Shown one piece after another: positions 8,455-18,496 of a stretch of DNA of 64,000 bases. The notes under the pieces are model-generated. The model had not been told where the DNA came from. It saw only the letters and a list, made by a program, of their open reading frames with translations, and made no database searches. The stretch spans positions 6,228 through 70,227 of the forward strand of contig JAJTZC010000004.1 of NCBI GenBank assembly GCA_032906705.1. Direction: 5' to 3'. Source of the DNA: DASPPF01 sp032906705. Its GTDB lineage: Archaea > Thermoproteota > Nitrososphaeria > Nitrososphaerales > Gagatemarchaeaceae. The translations under genes and the position numbers were made by a program. The number at the start of each line of letters is the position of its first letter. Within the stretch, counting starts at the first letter, position 1.

Positions 8455-10618
8455 TTGGATTTGCTTAATTTATGGGCATCCTCGGTTCTGTTCCTATTTC
8501 TTATAACGGCGGGCATCCCCTTTTTCTCATCGTCGGCACTTCAAGCCTTTGGCTCTCCTGCGACGAGCGAACGGATTGTTTCAGAGGGCCGGGCGGCGAA
8601 CGATTTTGGAGACAACACTGTCAACAACATTGCCTTTCCAGCGGGCAAAGTTAACACGAGTAACCTACTTCCGGTGGCAGAGTCGCCCGAATTTTCCGGC
8701 TCTCCTTCTGCTTTGCCTCATCGATTCGAGCAACCTTCCGACGACCCGCCAACCCTGAGCATAGTTTCAGAGTTCGGAGGACTGCCAGTCCTTTCTCCGT
8801 TCGACATTCAGATCGCCGCCGGCCCGGGCCACATCATGGAAATGGCTGGCGGCGTGGGAGGGATCTGGAGGAGGCAGGGCTCTTCTGCGACCCCGGTGAG
8901 AAATTTTACTCTGTCTTCCTTCTTCAGGACTGGTCCCGTTGACGACCCGGGCCTGTTATTCGACAATTCAAGCAGAAGATGGTTCGCTACCACCCAGGAC
9001 TACGACAACCACGGTTTCGCCTTGGCAGTCTCGAGCGGCGAAGACCCACAGCTTTCTCCTTGGACTATCTACAGATTTGCAACGCCAAACGGACGCTCTG
9101 GTGATCGCCCTATCATGGGGATAAGCGCCAACAAGATAGTCGTGTCGGTGAACGTTCCGGGTGTCTCTTTCTGGATTATCGACAAGAACAGTCTGCTTAC
9201 GGGCGGCTCTGCCAATTACAGTATTCATTGGCGCGGTGATGCATCTCTACTCCGTCCTGTCCAATCCCTAGGCTCTACTTCAACGGTATACATGGTGAGG
9301 ACGTTTTTCGGTGCAACAGGAACGCCTGACAAAATTCAGGTATTCTCGGTGACGGGGCTTCCGCCTACACCAACGATTACCAATCAAAACATTACAATCT
9401 CAGATTACAGACTTCCACCATATTCAGCGGAGCAACTAGGTTCGAACAACGTAATCCACACGACGACGGCATATCTAGACGACGCCGTCTGGTTCAACGG
9501 GAAGTTGTGGCTTGCTTTGCTCGTAGGATGTAGAGCGCAACCCAACCTCTCTTGCGTCCGTTTGATTGAGATTGACACAACAACATATTCAGTCACCCAA
9601 GACTTTGAAATCCCCTCTTCGGCGGGCAGATACTACACTTTCCCAGCTATGCGCACCAACAGATTTGGCGACCTCATTGTGGTCTTCGGCTACTCTTCTC
9701 CGTCCGAGTATCCGGGTCTGATGATAGCAGCGCAGACCGCAGGAGACCCACCAGGAACACTTGAGGGACCAGTCGTGCTGATTGCAGGAACGAGCCCGAC
9801 GTGTCCTGGACCTTTTGTCAATGTAACCTGCGGCTTTCGGGACTATTTTTGGCGCGGCCATCGACCCATCGGATCCGACGCTGGTGTGGGTAGACGGGGC
9901 CTATGGCACAATGAATCAGTGGGCAACCGCCATAGCTGCCATCGGAACCAGATTTACTTTGAGCCTTAACTTTTCTATCCAGGGGGGTGGATCTGGGTAT
10001 GTCGCGCCAACATTGACGTACATGGCCAGCGGAAATCCGACAACGGCGACGCTCAGCGCTTCGCCAACCCTATCCACGTACTACGTTGATGCCGGTAGCA
10101 GATGGAACGTAACGGACCCCCTTGTTGGGTCATCGTCCAGCGAACGATGGACGGCGATTCAGTCGGCCACTGGAATAGCAACGTCTAACAGAGAACTCAG
10201 CATCACGTACGCTCATCAGTACGGTTTAACGATGGCCTCCGGCCCCTTTCCACCTCAGCTATCGACAACAGTCCTCCCGCCAGGCCAAGGGTCTATCACC
10301 TACACGTACGACGCGACCTCTGGGTCCGTCCGGTTTGGAACAGTGCGGACAATATACGTCCCGCCCGGAACAGTGGTGTCCCTGGCGGGCGTGCCGTCCT
10401 CCGGTTCCGGATTCGATTATTGGTATATCGACACGCCGCTGGGCGTATTGCAGAGTTTCAACAACCCGGAATCTGTTACTGTTAATAGGCCGTTGGAAGT
10501 AGTCGGAAACTTTGTCCAAGTCATATCAAAGTACATCGAGTTGGCTATTTTCTTTGTACTCATTGTGGGTTTGCTTCTCTTTGTCCGAGAATTGAGGAAA
10601 CGACGTCCTAAGACTTAA
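8455..10618 (+). CDS. Secreted, C-terminally anchored surface protein, interrupted by a frameshift
   Basis: One gene of about 720 codons read in two frames: 8455 to ~9850, then the frame that runs to 10618. In the second frame, sequence upstream of the nominal GTG (9884) continues naturally (AAIDPSDPTLVWVDGAYG). One extra T in the T5 run at ~9846-9850 explains the break. A signal peptide (LWASSVLFLFLITAGIPF), a beta-rich extracellular body and a C-terminal membrane segment (YIELAIFFVLIVGLLLFV) followed by RELRKRR are visible. The C-terminal part has repeats of the kind seen in archaeal surface proteins (PPGTVVSLAGVPSSGSGF). The function is unknown. The frameshift may be a homopolymer sequencing error or a real lesion. 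Confidence 0.75.
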
Positions 10619-10846
10619 TCGAAACGATCTTCAGACACGAAGCAGGAAGCCGAGCCCATGACCACTTTCGACGTGGCAATTCTCGCCAGCCAGACGCCAA
10701 ACCTCGGCCAGTTAGAAGACCTAGCGGACCGGCCCGGACGGAAACTGTCATCCACAAGAAAAATTGTCACCAATTCTCCTCGGACTACGAGCCCTGTGGC
10801 CTGAAAGACCGTTAACATAACGACAGCAAGTGTTGCCTTTCTCGGC

Positions 10847-10863
10847 GAAGGCGCAATGAACCC
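10847..10863 (+). repeat. Motif R1, copy 1
   Basis: GAAGGCGCAATGAACCC differs from the consensus GGAGGCGCAATGAACCC at one position. The match to the 37121 copy extends leftwards (TTTCTCGGCG). Confidence 0.75.
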
Positions 10864-10915
10864 CAAGACACCACACGATTACACGATCAAAGCCTCATCT
10901 TAATGGGAATTAGCA

Positions 10916-10941
10916 GATGATAGTGCTTAAGACCAACCCAA
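10916..10941 (+). repeat. Repeat R2, copy c (partial)
   Basis: GATGATAGTGCTTAAGACCA and the following bases match the middle of R2a and R2b. With R2b it brackets the secreted-protein gene. Confidence 0.5.
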
Positions 10942-10956
10942 GGCCAAACTAAACGA

Positions 10957-13900
10957 ATGTCCTTCTCCGCGGATGAAGCGTGGGCGAGGGCGAAGACGCT
11001 CGCTCCCTTTCCCAGCCGCCTAACCGACTACTACAGGGACATTCTCTCACAGTATGAAGCTGCCTTCACCGCGGCCGGCGCCGCCAGATCGAAAGGAATG
11101 GACCCGAAACGCGAGGTGGAGTCCAAGACGGTCTTCGACCTTGCGGACCGAGTCAACCAAATGCTTGGGCTCGGTCAGTTCGAAGGCCTCACGGAGAGGC
11201 TGAGAGAACTCCTGAAGTCAACTACAAAGGAAAAGGCCGCTTTGACAATCTCACAGGAGATTGCCCTAGGCAAGTTTGGCACCATGCAGAAGGAAGCCGC
11301 GCTCAGCTACGGGGTCAGGGCCGGCCTGGCCGTGATGACCGACGGCGTCACCGTGGCGCCGATTCAAGGAATCTACAACATCTCAATAAAGCAGAACGAC
11401 GACAACAGCAGCTACGCTTCTGTCTCTTACGCGGGGCCGATACGCTCCGCGGGCGGTACGGAAGCCGCGTTCTCGCTCGTCATAGCCGACGTGACCGCGA
11501 AGAAGCTGGGCCTGTCCAGCTACAGGGCGACAACAGCAGAAATCGACAGGTTCGCCGAGGAGATGCGGATCTATGAAAGGGAGGTCGGCAACTTCCAGTA
11601 CAAGGTCACAGACGACGACATCCGGCTCGCAATCTCAAACATGCCTGTTGAGATAGACGGCGTCGAGACAGACCCAATCGAGGTCGTAGTACACAGGAAC
11701 CTCAAGCGAGTGAGCACCGACAGGCTCCGTGGCGGGGCGCTCCGCGTCCTCAACGACGGGATTGTCGGCAGGGCACACAAGCTCGCCAAAAAACTGTCAA
11801 GCCTCAACATCGCGGGATGGGAGTGGCTCGCCGATCTAAAAGGCGGTACCCAGCAGTCCACTAACGAGACAGAGCAACCCGGCGCGCACTTCGAGGAGGT
11901 GATATCGGGCAGGGCGGTGCTGTCCATGCCACGAAGGAAGGGTGGGTTCCGTCTCCGTTATGGCAGGTCGATGAACACCGGCCTCTCTGCAATCGGCATT
12001 CATCCGGCTGTGGCAGTTCTGCTCGACTACCCCGTCGTCGCCGGGACCCAAGTCAAGGTCGACGTGCCCGGCAAGGCTGCGACCATCGCGTTTGTGGATT
12101 CGATTGAAGGGCCCACAGCCCTACTAGACGACGGAACGGTGAGAAAGGTTTCTTCCATCCACGAAGCCGAAGATCTTCGGGACAAGCTGGTGAGGATAAT
12201 CGACTTGGGGGATGTTCTAATCAGTTACGGCGATTTTCTGGAGAACAACAAGAACCTGTCGCCGTCTCCTTACGTCGCGGAGTGGTGGGCTCAGGACCTC
12301 AAGCGGGCAGTGGAGTCTATCCAAGAATCAGCGACGAAGCTGGAAGAAGCTGGAATCACATCCGAACACCTTTCGGCCCTGTCGTCCGCTCAGGCCGTGC
12401 CCGAGGCATCGGAAGCGCTCAAGATCTCGCGGACTCTTGGCATTCCACTTCATCCGAGTTACACTCCAAGGTTCGACAGGCTTACCACGACCGATTTGAT
12501 TGAGCTGAGGAACAACTGCACGAAGAGTGGTCGTGACATCGAAGTGAATATCACATCGAACCACATCCAATGGATACTGCAGAACTCCCTCCTCGAACAC
12601 CGAGTCGAGTCCTCAAAGGCGCTGATTGTCGGAGACACCGCCTTGGTGCTGTCCGAGTTGCTTCGCATCGGTTCTGGCGACGCATCACCCAGTGACGCGC
12701 CAGATACTCTCGAATTAGTGCGCCAGCTTTCCGGAATACGCCTTGGCAGGCAGACCACAGCAACAATTGGCATCAGGGTCGGGAGGCCAGAGAAGGCGAT
12801 GACTAGACGACTGAAACCCCCAGTCCACACACTGTTCCCAGTAGGGAGCGAGGGAGGACCGTGGAGAGACATCTTGGCGGCGGCGAAGGAACGAGAGATA
12901 GACATCGAGGTGGTGAACCTGGTGTGCCCCGAATGCAATGAAAGACGGCTCTCCACAACATGCGACATCTGCGGGGAGCAAACGCAGAGATTCAGAACCT
13001 GCTCCCGGTGCGGCCTCTCCACGGCGGAACCGTCTTGCCCGAATTGCAAGGCCAAGACTAACGCATATTCCACGATGCATTTCGGAATCAAAGCGAAGCT
13101 GGACGCGGTGCGGTCGAGGTTTCCCTACGACCACACGAAACCAATCAAAGGGGTCAGGGGGCTGACCAGCGAGTCCAAGACTCCAGAGCCTCTCGAAAAG
13201 GGAATCATCAGGAGCAGACACGACGTCTTCGTCTACAAGGACGGGACGCTTCGAATCGACGTCACCAACGCACCGTTGACACACTTCCGACCTTCAGACG
13301 TGCACCTCGGAGCCCAGAAGCTGGTGGCTCTTGGATACGACTTCGACCACGAGGGGAGGCCGCTCACTGATGAGACGCAGGTCCTGGAGCTGAAACCTCA
13401 AGACACCATCGTCCCCATCGATATCTCCAAAGACCTGCTCAGGATGGCCCAGTTCGTCGACGACGAACTTCAGAAATTCTACGGGCTCCCCGCATTCTAC
13501 AACGCCCAGACGCCCGATGACATGCTGGGGAAGATCATCATCGGCCTTGCGCCACACACTTCCGTGGGGGTCGTGGGCAGGATAATCGGGTTCTCATCGG
13601 CTGAGGTCTGCTTTGCAAACCCGTGCTGGCACGCAGCGAAGAGACGCGACTGCGACGGTGACGGCGATTCACTGCTCCTCCTCCCCGACGCCCTCCTCAA
13701 CTTCTCAATCGAATTCATCCCCAACCAGATTGGCGGGCTGATGGACACACCATTGTTGATACAGCCAATCCTGATACCATCCGAGGTCGACGAACAGGCC
13801 CACAATTTCGACGTCGCAACGAAATACCCGAGAGAGTTCTACGAGAAGACCCAAGGCTCCCCTGCTGCATCGGCGGTGGGCGGTATGATCGAATTGATTG

Positions 13901-14439
13901 GGTCCAGGCTGGCTGACGAGAACCAATTCTACGGGTACGGCTTCACGCACGGGACCACGTCCCTCACGATCAAGAGGTCGAGAGGGGCCTATTCCACCTT
14001 GAGGACCCTCTCGGAGAAGATTTCGAAACAGATCGAAGTCGCTTCCAAGGTGGAGGCCGTTTCAACAAAGGAGGTCGTCGAGTCGATAATCCGGACGCAC
14101 CTGATCCGCGACATAATGGGGAACGCAAAGAAGTACGCAAGCCAGGCCTTCAAGTGTAAGAAGTGCGGGGGCACAATCCGAAGGCCTCCAGTTTCATGGG
14201 TCTGTCCGTTCTGCGGAGGACCAATCAAGGAGACGCTAACCCGCGCATCAGTGGAAAAATACCTCGCAATCGCCCAGAGGCTCGCAAAGGAATACGACAT
14301 CGACCCATACCTTCGCAGCCGTCTTCTCGTGATTCAGAGGGAGTTGGACCAGCTCTTCCAGGGAGAAAGGAAAGCCGACCAGCTGGAGTTGACCGACTTC
14401 ATCGCGCCAACCGTGTCGGGAGGACAGGCATCAACGTAG
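10957..14439 (+). CDS. polC: DNA polymerase D large subunit DP2
   Basis: Catalytic subunit of the family D replicative polymerase, 1160 residues, full length and without an intein. The catalytic aspartates are in RDCDGDGDSLLLLPDALL near residue 900, the double-psi beta-barrel motif of this family. Zinc-finger pairs occur mid-protein (CPECNERRLSTTCDICG, then CSRCGLSTAEPSCPNCKAK) and near the C-terminus (CKKCGG...CPFCGG). An ATG start follows an R2 repeat. PolD is absent from Crenarchaeota but present in Nitrososphaerota and Euryarchaeota, which helps place the organism. Confidence 0.97.
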   Translation: MSFSADEAWARAKTLAPFPSRLTDYYRDILSQYEAAFTAAGAARSKGMDPKREVESKTVFDLADRVNQMLGLGQFEGLTERLRELLKSTTKEKAALTISQEIALGKFGTMQKEAALSYGVRAGLAVMTDGVTVAPIQGIYNISIKQNDDNSSYASVSYAGPIRSAGGTEAAFSLVIADVTAKKLGLSSYRATTAEIDRFAEEMRIYEREVGNFQYKVTDDDIRLAISNMPVEIDGVETDPIEVVVHRNLKRVSTDRLRGGALRVLNDGIVGRAHKLAKKLSSLNIAGWEWLADLKGGTQQSTNETEQPGAHFEEVISGRAVLSMPRRKGGFRLRYGRSMNTGLSAIGIHPAVAVLLDYPVVAGTQVKVDVPGKAATIAFVDSIEGPTALLDDGTVRKVSSIHEAEDLRDKLVRIIDLGDVLISYGDFLENNKNLSPSPYVAEWWAQDLKRAVESIQESATKLEEAGITSEHLSALSSAQAVPEASEALKISRTLGIPLHPSYTPRFDRLTTTDLIELRNNCTKSGRDIEVNITSNHIQWILQNSLLEHRVESSKALIVGDTALVLSELLRIGSGDASPSDAPDTLELVRQLSGIRLGRQTTATIGIRVGRPEKAMTRRLKPPVHTLFPVGSEGGPWRDILAAAKEREIDIEVVNLVCPECNERRLSTTCDICGEQTQRFRTCSRCGLSTAEPSCPNCKAKTNAYSTMHFGIKAKLDAVRSRFPYDHTKPIKGVRGLTSESKTPEPLEKGIIRSRHDVFVYKDGTLRIDVTNAPLTHFRPSDVHLGAQKLVALGYDFDHEGRPLTDETQVLELKPQDTIVPIDISKDLLRMAQFVDDELQKFYGLPAFYNAQTPDDMLGKIIIGLAPHTSVGVVGRIIGFSSAEVCFANPCWHAAKRRDCDGDGDSLLLLPDALLNFSIEFIPNQIGGLMDTPLLIQPILIPSEVDEQAHNFDVATKYPREFYEKTQGSPAASAVGGMIELIGSRLADENQFYGYGFTHGTTSLTIKRSRGAYSTLRTLSEKISKQIEVASKVEAVSTKEVVESIIRTHLIRDIMGNAKKYASQAFKCKKCGGTIRRPPVSWVCPFCGGPIKETLTRASVEKYLAIAQRLAKEYDIDPYLRSRLLVIQRELDQLFQGERKADQLELTDFIAPTVSGGQAST

Positions 14440-14566
14440 AAGGCGAGAAAGAGAAACTCGCGCTCTTGAAGAACGTGTCCGTCCCCATCGAAGCGTAGAC
14501 TGATAGCGCGGAGTCAACACGCGAGGGCGCTAACCTTAAGAACGGTCGGCCAGTCGTCGGGCTTCG

Positions 14567-14734
14567 ATGAGCAGCAAGAAGAAGAGCAACGCACCTATGC
14601 CCGCTTCAAGCGCAGGCCTCCTCACATTCTTCAACGAAGCTACCGAAGGCGTGAAGATAAAGCCTGAAATCGTGCTCATAGCCTCAATTTCACTAATCGC
14701 CGCTTCAATTGTCGTTAACATATTCTTCAGATGA
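14567..14734 (+). CDS. secG: Sec61-beta/SecG preprotein translocase subunit
   Basis: A 55-residue protein with the form of the archaeal Sec61-beta subunit: a lysine-rich start (MSSKKKSNAPMP), the family signature ASSAGLLTFFNEATEGVKI, and one C-terminal membrane segment (IVLIASISLIAASIVVNIFF). It is the small third subunit of the SecYE translocase. A TATA-like ACCTTAAGA lies ~32 bases before the ATG, so the message is probably leaderless. The end overlaps the proposed start of the DUF2070 gene. Confidence 0.92.
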   Translation: MSSKKKSNAPMPASSAGLLTFFNEATEGVKIKPEIVLIASISLIAASIVVNIFFR

Positions 14735-16502
14735 GACGCAGCGCCCAAACGGACCGTCGCCGACAGAGGCTCTTGCGGCGAGATACAGACACCTTTTCGT
14801 GCTGCCTTCCAAGGGACCCCTCGCCGTCCTGACGGCGGGAACCTCTCTCGCGGTGATCTTCGTTGCCACAAAGTGGCACCCGTCATTGGTGGCCGCCGCG
14901 TTAGCTCTTCTGCTGGCACTCTTAGTCCCAGCCGTAATCTCAGGGACGTCAAGGCTAATCGACCCAAAAACAATCGCGACCTACAGGAGGAGCCTAGCAA
15001 CCACATTCGCCGGCGCACTGATTTGGATGGTCTCCACTTCCATCGGGTTGGCCTACGCCCTTCTTTCTCATGCGGACCGACCTCTTGGGAACGCCTTCAT
15101 CTTCGGGGCCTTCCTATGTGGAGGATTCACGACATTGGTAATCAACGGGGCATTCGTCGATCGGTTTCCAGCCTCGATATGCTTGGGTTCACTGTACCCG
15201 GCCATCACCTTGGCGGCCGTGCTGTTAGCTGGCGGGGTAGGCTACAGCAGCTACGCCGCGCTTCCGGGTGCAGTCGCATTCGCCATTCTGGCACTCTTCA
15301 CGATAACGCTGAACCGGAGAAAGACAAGCCGCGGCCACAACTCGATCAAGCTGTTCCAGGCATTCATGAAGACTTGGGCAAACGACGACGCATCCGATTT
15401 GGAGGCGATCATCAATTCGCACGCCGAACAGTCCCAAATTTCCTCCAAAGTGTTCCGATTTCAGCGCGCTGACGGTGACATTTTCGTCGTGATGCCTGGG
15501 GTCCACCCGGGCCCATTCTATCCGGTGGGGAGCTACAACTTGCCTGGCCTGGTCTCCCACAATTTCGAGGGTGCAGGTTCCGTGCTTACGTTGCACAGGC
15601 CCGGGGGGCACGAAAGGAACCTGGCTACGAACGCCGAAGCCGAGGAATACGCGCGAAGGCTACGGGACTTCGCAACATCCGTGAGCTTGGCGCCGGAGTG
15701 GGCGAGGATCAAAGGCCCGGTGGTCGGCGGAGTTGACACCGCAACCGCAACGTCGAGCGCGCTCGCCAAAGACATGCTCCTGACAATCTCGTTCGCTCCC
15801 CACGGGTCTGACGACTTGGACCTCGAATCGGAGAGACGACTCGCGGACGTCGCATCGGCCGAAGGGTGTGACGTAGCCGTAGTTGATGCTCACAACTCAA
15901 TCGACCATAAGGCGGGAAAACTGGACCCGAACGATCCGCGCTGGCTCCGACTCATACAGGACACCAAGAAAGCGAAGGCCGAGGTGTTCAGGATAGGGTA
16001 CGCACATTCGCGAGAGGCAGACTTCCCAGCAGCGGGAGACATCACCAAGAACGGCCTCGGCCTGGCGATGCTGGAGGTTCAAGGAATCAAGTGGGTCTTA
16101 GCCCTCGCCGACGCGAACAACGCAATTCCCAGCCTGCGCGGCGCCATCTCCGCCGCGTTGGAATCCGCGGGTTACAAGCTCTTGGAGTTCTGCACGTCCG
16201 ACAGCCACGACCTAGCTGCGCGGGGCCTCACCGTCAACCGAGGATACAAAGCACTGGGGGAGGCGACACCAGCAGACACCATAGCCAAGGTGACCGTCGA
16301 CCTCGCCAAACTCGCCGAGACACGCCTAGCCGTCTGCAGGTACGGTTCTGGCACGATGACAAGCAGTGCGAACATCTTCGGCGCCAAGGCACTCCAGGAG
16401 TTCGCCCGAATCGCACAAGATGGCTCTGGCTTCGCCAAGCGGTACGCAGCCTTCGCAACCCCCTTTCTTTTCATCTTGCTCGTTACAGGCCTAATCATCT
16501 GA
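14709..16502 (+). CDS. DUF2070-family archaeal membrane protein
   Basis: 597 residues. The N-terminal third has about six membrane segments (LAVLTAGTSLAVIFVATKW, LVAAALALLLALLVPAVI, ITLAAVLLAGGVGYSSYAAL and others). A large soluble domain follows with FVVMPGVHPGPFYPVGSYNL, VAVVDAHNSID and other DUF2070 segments; one more membrane helix ends the protein (PFLFILLVTGLII). The family is widespread in archaea and its function is unknown. Proximity to secG suggests an envelope role. The TTG start at 14709 lies inside secG; a later start is possible. Confidence 0.85.
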   Translation: MSLTYSSDETQRPNGPSPTEALAARYRHLFVLPSKGPLAVLTAGTSLAVIFVATKWHPSLVAAALALLLALLVPAVISGTSRLIDPKTIATYRRSLATTFAGALIWMVSTSIGLAYALLSHADRPLGNAFIFGAFLCGGFTTLVINGAFVDRFPASICLGSLYPAITLAAVLLAGGVGYSSYAALPGAVAFAILALFTITLNRRKTSRGHNSIKLFQAFMKTWANDDASDLEAIINSHAEQSQISSKVFRFQRADGDIFVVMPGVHPGPFYPVGSYNLPGLVSHNFEGAGSVLTLHRPGGHERNLATNAEAEEYARRLRDFATSVSLAPEWARIKGPVVGGVDTATATSSALAKDMLLTISFAPHGSDDLDLESERRLADVASAEGCDVAVVDAHNSIDHKAGKLDPNDPRWLRLIQDTKKAKAEVFRIGYAHSREADFPAAGDITKNGLGLAMLEVQGIKWVLALADANNAIPSLRGAISAALESAGYKLLEFCTSDSHDLAARGLTVNRGYKALGEATPADTIAKVTVDLAKLAETRLAVCRYGSGTMTSSANIFGAKALQEFARIAQDGSGFAKRYAAFATPFLFILLVTGLII

Positions 16503-16518
16503 GAAAGGGATTTAGAGC

Positions 16519-17166
16519 GTGAAGACTCGGACGGGCATAGTGGCCAAACCCGGTCCGAAAGGGACCCTCATAGGCATCGAAGGCATAGACGCGGCCGGCA
16601 AACGCACGCAGACGTCGCTTCTCGCTGGTTGGCTGCGCGAAAAAGGGGTCGACACAGGCGTAACTTCGTTTCCTGACTATTCGACGAGTATAGGTCGTGA
16701 AATCCAAGGCTTCTTGCGTGGAGGAAGAGACTATCCAGCAGAGGTTCGGCACATTCTATTCGCGGCGAACCGTTGGGAAAACAAGGGCAAGCTGCAGACG
16801 ATGCTGGCCAAGCACCGCGCGGTGCTTGTCAACCGCTACACGGAGTCCAACCTCGCCTATGGGATAGCAAACGGCCTGCGCCTGGACTGGCTTCTAAACC
16901 TCGAAGCCGGCCTACCAAAGACAGACTTGGTCCTGGTCCTCAATGCGCATCCCTCGATTCTCTACGGAAGGAGAGGCTCGACCAAAGACAGATACGAGCG
17001 GAGTGTGGACGTGCAGGAGAAGGCACGAGACGCATATGAAGAGCTCGCCGGAAGGTTAGGATGGAGAATAATCGACGCTTCAAAGAGCATCCATGCAACG
17101 CACCGCTTGGTCGCGTCGGCGGTGTCGGGGCTTCTCTTCTCGGAACATGGGGAAGTGCAGGAATGA
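16519..17166 (+). CDS. tmk: Thymidylate kinase family protein
   Basis: Phosphorylates dTMP to dTDP, feeding DNA synthesis. The P-loop is LIGIEGIDAAGKRTQT; the substrate-binding DR-type motif is represented by VNRYTESNLAYG, and the lid region by RRGSTKDRYERS. The 215-residue length is normal. GTG start at 16519. Its stop overlaps the next ATG (ATGA), so it is coupled to the HD-hydrolase gene. The canonical DRY motif is changed to NRY, so a related nucleotide kinase activity cannot be excluded. Confidence 0.85.
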   Translation: MKTRTGIVAKPGPKGTLIGIEGIDAAGKRTQTSLLAGWLREKGVDTGVTSFPDYSTSIGREIQGFLRGGRDYPAEVRHILFAANRWENKGKLQTMLAKHRAVLVNRYTESNLAYGIANGLRLDWLLNLEAGLPKTDLVLVLNAHPSILYGRRGSTKDRYERSVDVQEKARDAYEELAGRLGWRIIDASKSIHATHRLVASAVSGLLFSEHGEVQE

Positions 17167-18458
17167 TTCTGAAACCAATTGCCGAAATCAGGGACCCAGT
17201 CCACGGATACATCAAGATAACCGAGGCCGAACGTGAATTGATAGACTCCCCTTTCGTCCAGAGACTCAGGAGAATCCACCAGCTGGCGGGCGCATATCTC
17301 GTCTACCCTGGGGCAGTGCACACCCGTTTTGACCACGTAATCGGCGCCATGCATGTGGCCGGGCAGATTGCCGAGGCCCTGTCCCAACAGGTGGGCCTCT
17401 CAACCGACCAGATACAGGAAATCAGATTCGCGGCTCTCCTGCACGATGTCGGCCACGGTCCATTCTCCCATATGTACGAGGAGGTGCTGGCCGACAAGAC
17501 CGACGTGACGCACGAAGACATCTCACAACGAATAGTCTCCGAGACCTCGATCAGCGACATCCTGAACAGGCACGGGTTCTCTCCGAGGAAGATGTCTGCC
17601 TTCGCCGTCGGAAAGCAGACCGCCAAGCCCCAGTTCATGAACGAAATCATAGCAGGCGGCCTGAGCGCCGACATAATGGACTACCTCGTCCGCGACTCGT
17701 ACTTCACCGGAGTGGAATACGGAAAGGTCGACATACAGAGGGTGATCGACTCGCTCCGCGTCGCGGAGAAGAGCCTCGCCATCGACAACGCGGCGCTCTA
17801 CGCCTTCGAGGCCCTGCTCCTGGGGAGGTACGAGATGTTCAAGGCGGTCTACTTCCACAGGACGGTCAGAGCGGCAGAACTCATGCTGGTCAACTCGATG
17901 AAGCTGGCCGACAACGCCCTTCACCTGACCGACCTTTCGGACATCAACGATTACTTGGAGATGACCGACGAGACTGTACTGCACAATCTGGTCTCCCTCG
18001 ACCCAAGCAGCCCGGAGATGGAGGAGGCGAAGCGACTCGCGATCGACTTCAGGGACAGGCGCCTGATGAAGTGCGTCTTCGAGCAGCTGCTTCAGAGGAA
18101 GGACAGGGTTGTGGAACAGCTCTTCGAGAGGAGCCGCATGAGGGACCAAGTGGTTCTCGGCATCGCTGAAAGGGCGAAGGTCAACAGGTTGCACGTCTAC
18201 CTCGACATCTCGACCACCCCGTCAGTCCCCTACACCTCAGCAAGGGAGGCGCCGACCTCGATCAAGGTAGTCTTCGGCGAAGGCAAGAAGCGCACGCACC
18301 GCACAGTGCCGCTCTCCGAACTCCCGTTGGTCGGCTCCATAGCCGGGTTCACGGACATGCTTCGGATATACACGACCGCGGAGGACAGGGCGCCGGTCGA
18401 GAAGGCAACAGCACGGCTGTTCTCCGACCAGGGCTACATGACCAAGATCTCCGTCTGA
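17163..18458 (+). CDS. HD-domain phosphohydrolase
   Basis: A 431-residue HD-superfamily protein of the deoxynucleotide triphosphohydrolase (SAMHD1-like) type. The metal motif residues are H in TRFDHVIGAMHVA and HD in LLHDVGHGPFSHMYEE; a later Asp is in SADIMDYLVRDSYFTG. ATG at 17163 overlaps the thymidylate kinase stop, a better start than the upstream in-frame codons inside tmk. The coupling to a thymidylate kinase suggests control of dNTP pools; this is inference. Confidence 0.88.
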   Translation: MILKPIAEIRDPVHGYIKITEAERELIDSPFVQRLRRIHQLAGAYLVYPGAVHTRFDHVIGAMHVAGQIAEALSQQVGLSTDQIQEIRFAALLHDVGHGPFSHMYEEVLADKTDVTHEDISQRIVSETSISDILNRHGFSPRKMSAFAVGKQTAKPQFMNEIIAGGLSADIMDYLVRDSYFTGVEYGKVDIQRVIDSLRVAEKSLAIDNAALYAFEALLLGRYEMFKAVYFHRTVRAAELMLVNSMKLADNALHLTDLSDINDYLEMTDETVLHNLVSLDPSSPEMEEAKRLAIDFRDRRLMKCVFEQLLQRKDRVVEQLFERSRMRDQVVLGIAERAKVNRLHVYLDISTTPSVPYTSAREAPTSIKVVFGEGKKRTHRTVPLSELPLVGSIAGFTDMLRIYTTAEDRAPVEKATARLFSDQGYMTKISV

Positions 18459-18496
18459 ATCCGCGGCGTCTAAAAGACCAGTCAAGCTCATCCCAA

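Larger units (their letters stand above)
10619..10956. other. Intergenic region with motif R1 and repeat R2c
   Basis: No convincing gene is seen. It holds one copy of the 17-nt motif R1 (10847-10863) and a partial repeat R2 (10916-10941), which ends 15 bases before the PolD large-subunit ATG. CTTAAGA within R2c may serve as the TATA-like element of that gene. Confidence 0.55.

Noticed and set aside
10615..10866. Minus-strand 83-codon frame
   Set aside because: Its first codons are the complement of motif R1 and the rest has no protein-like pattern or promoter.
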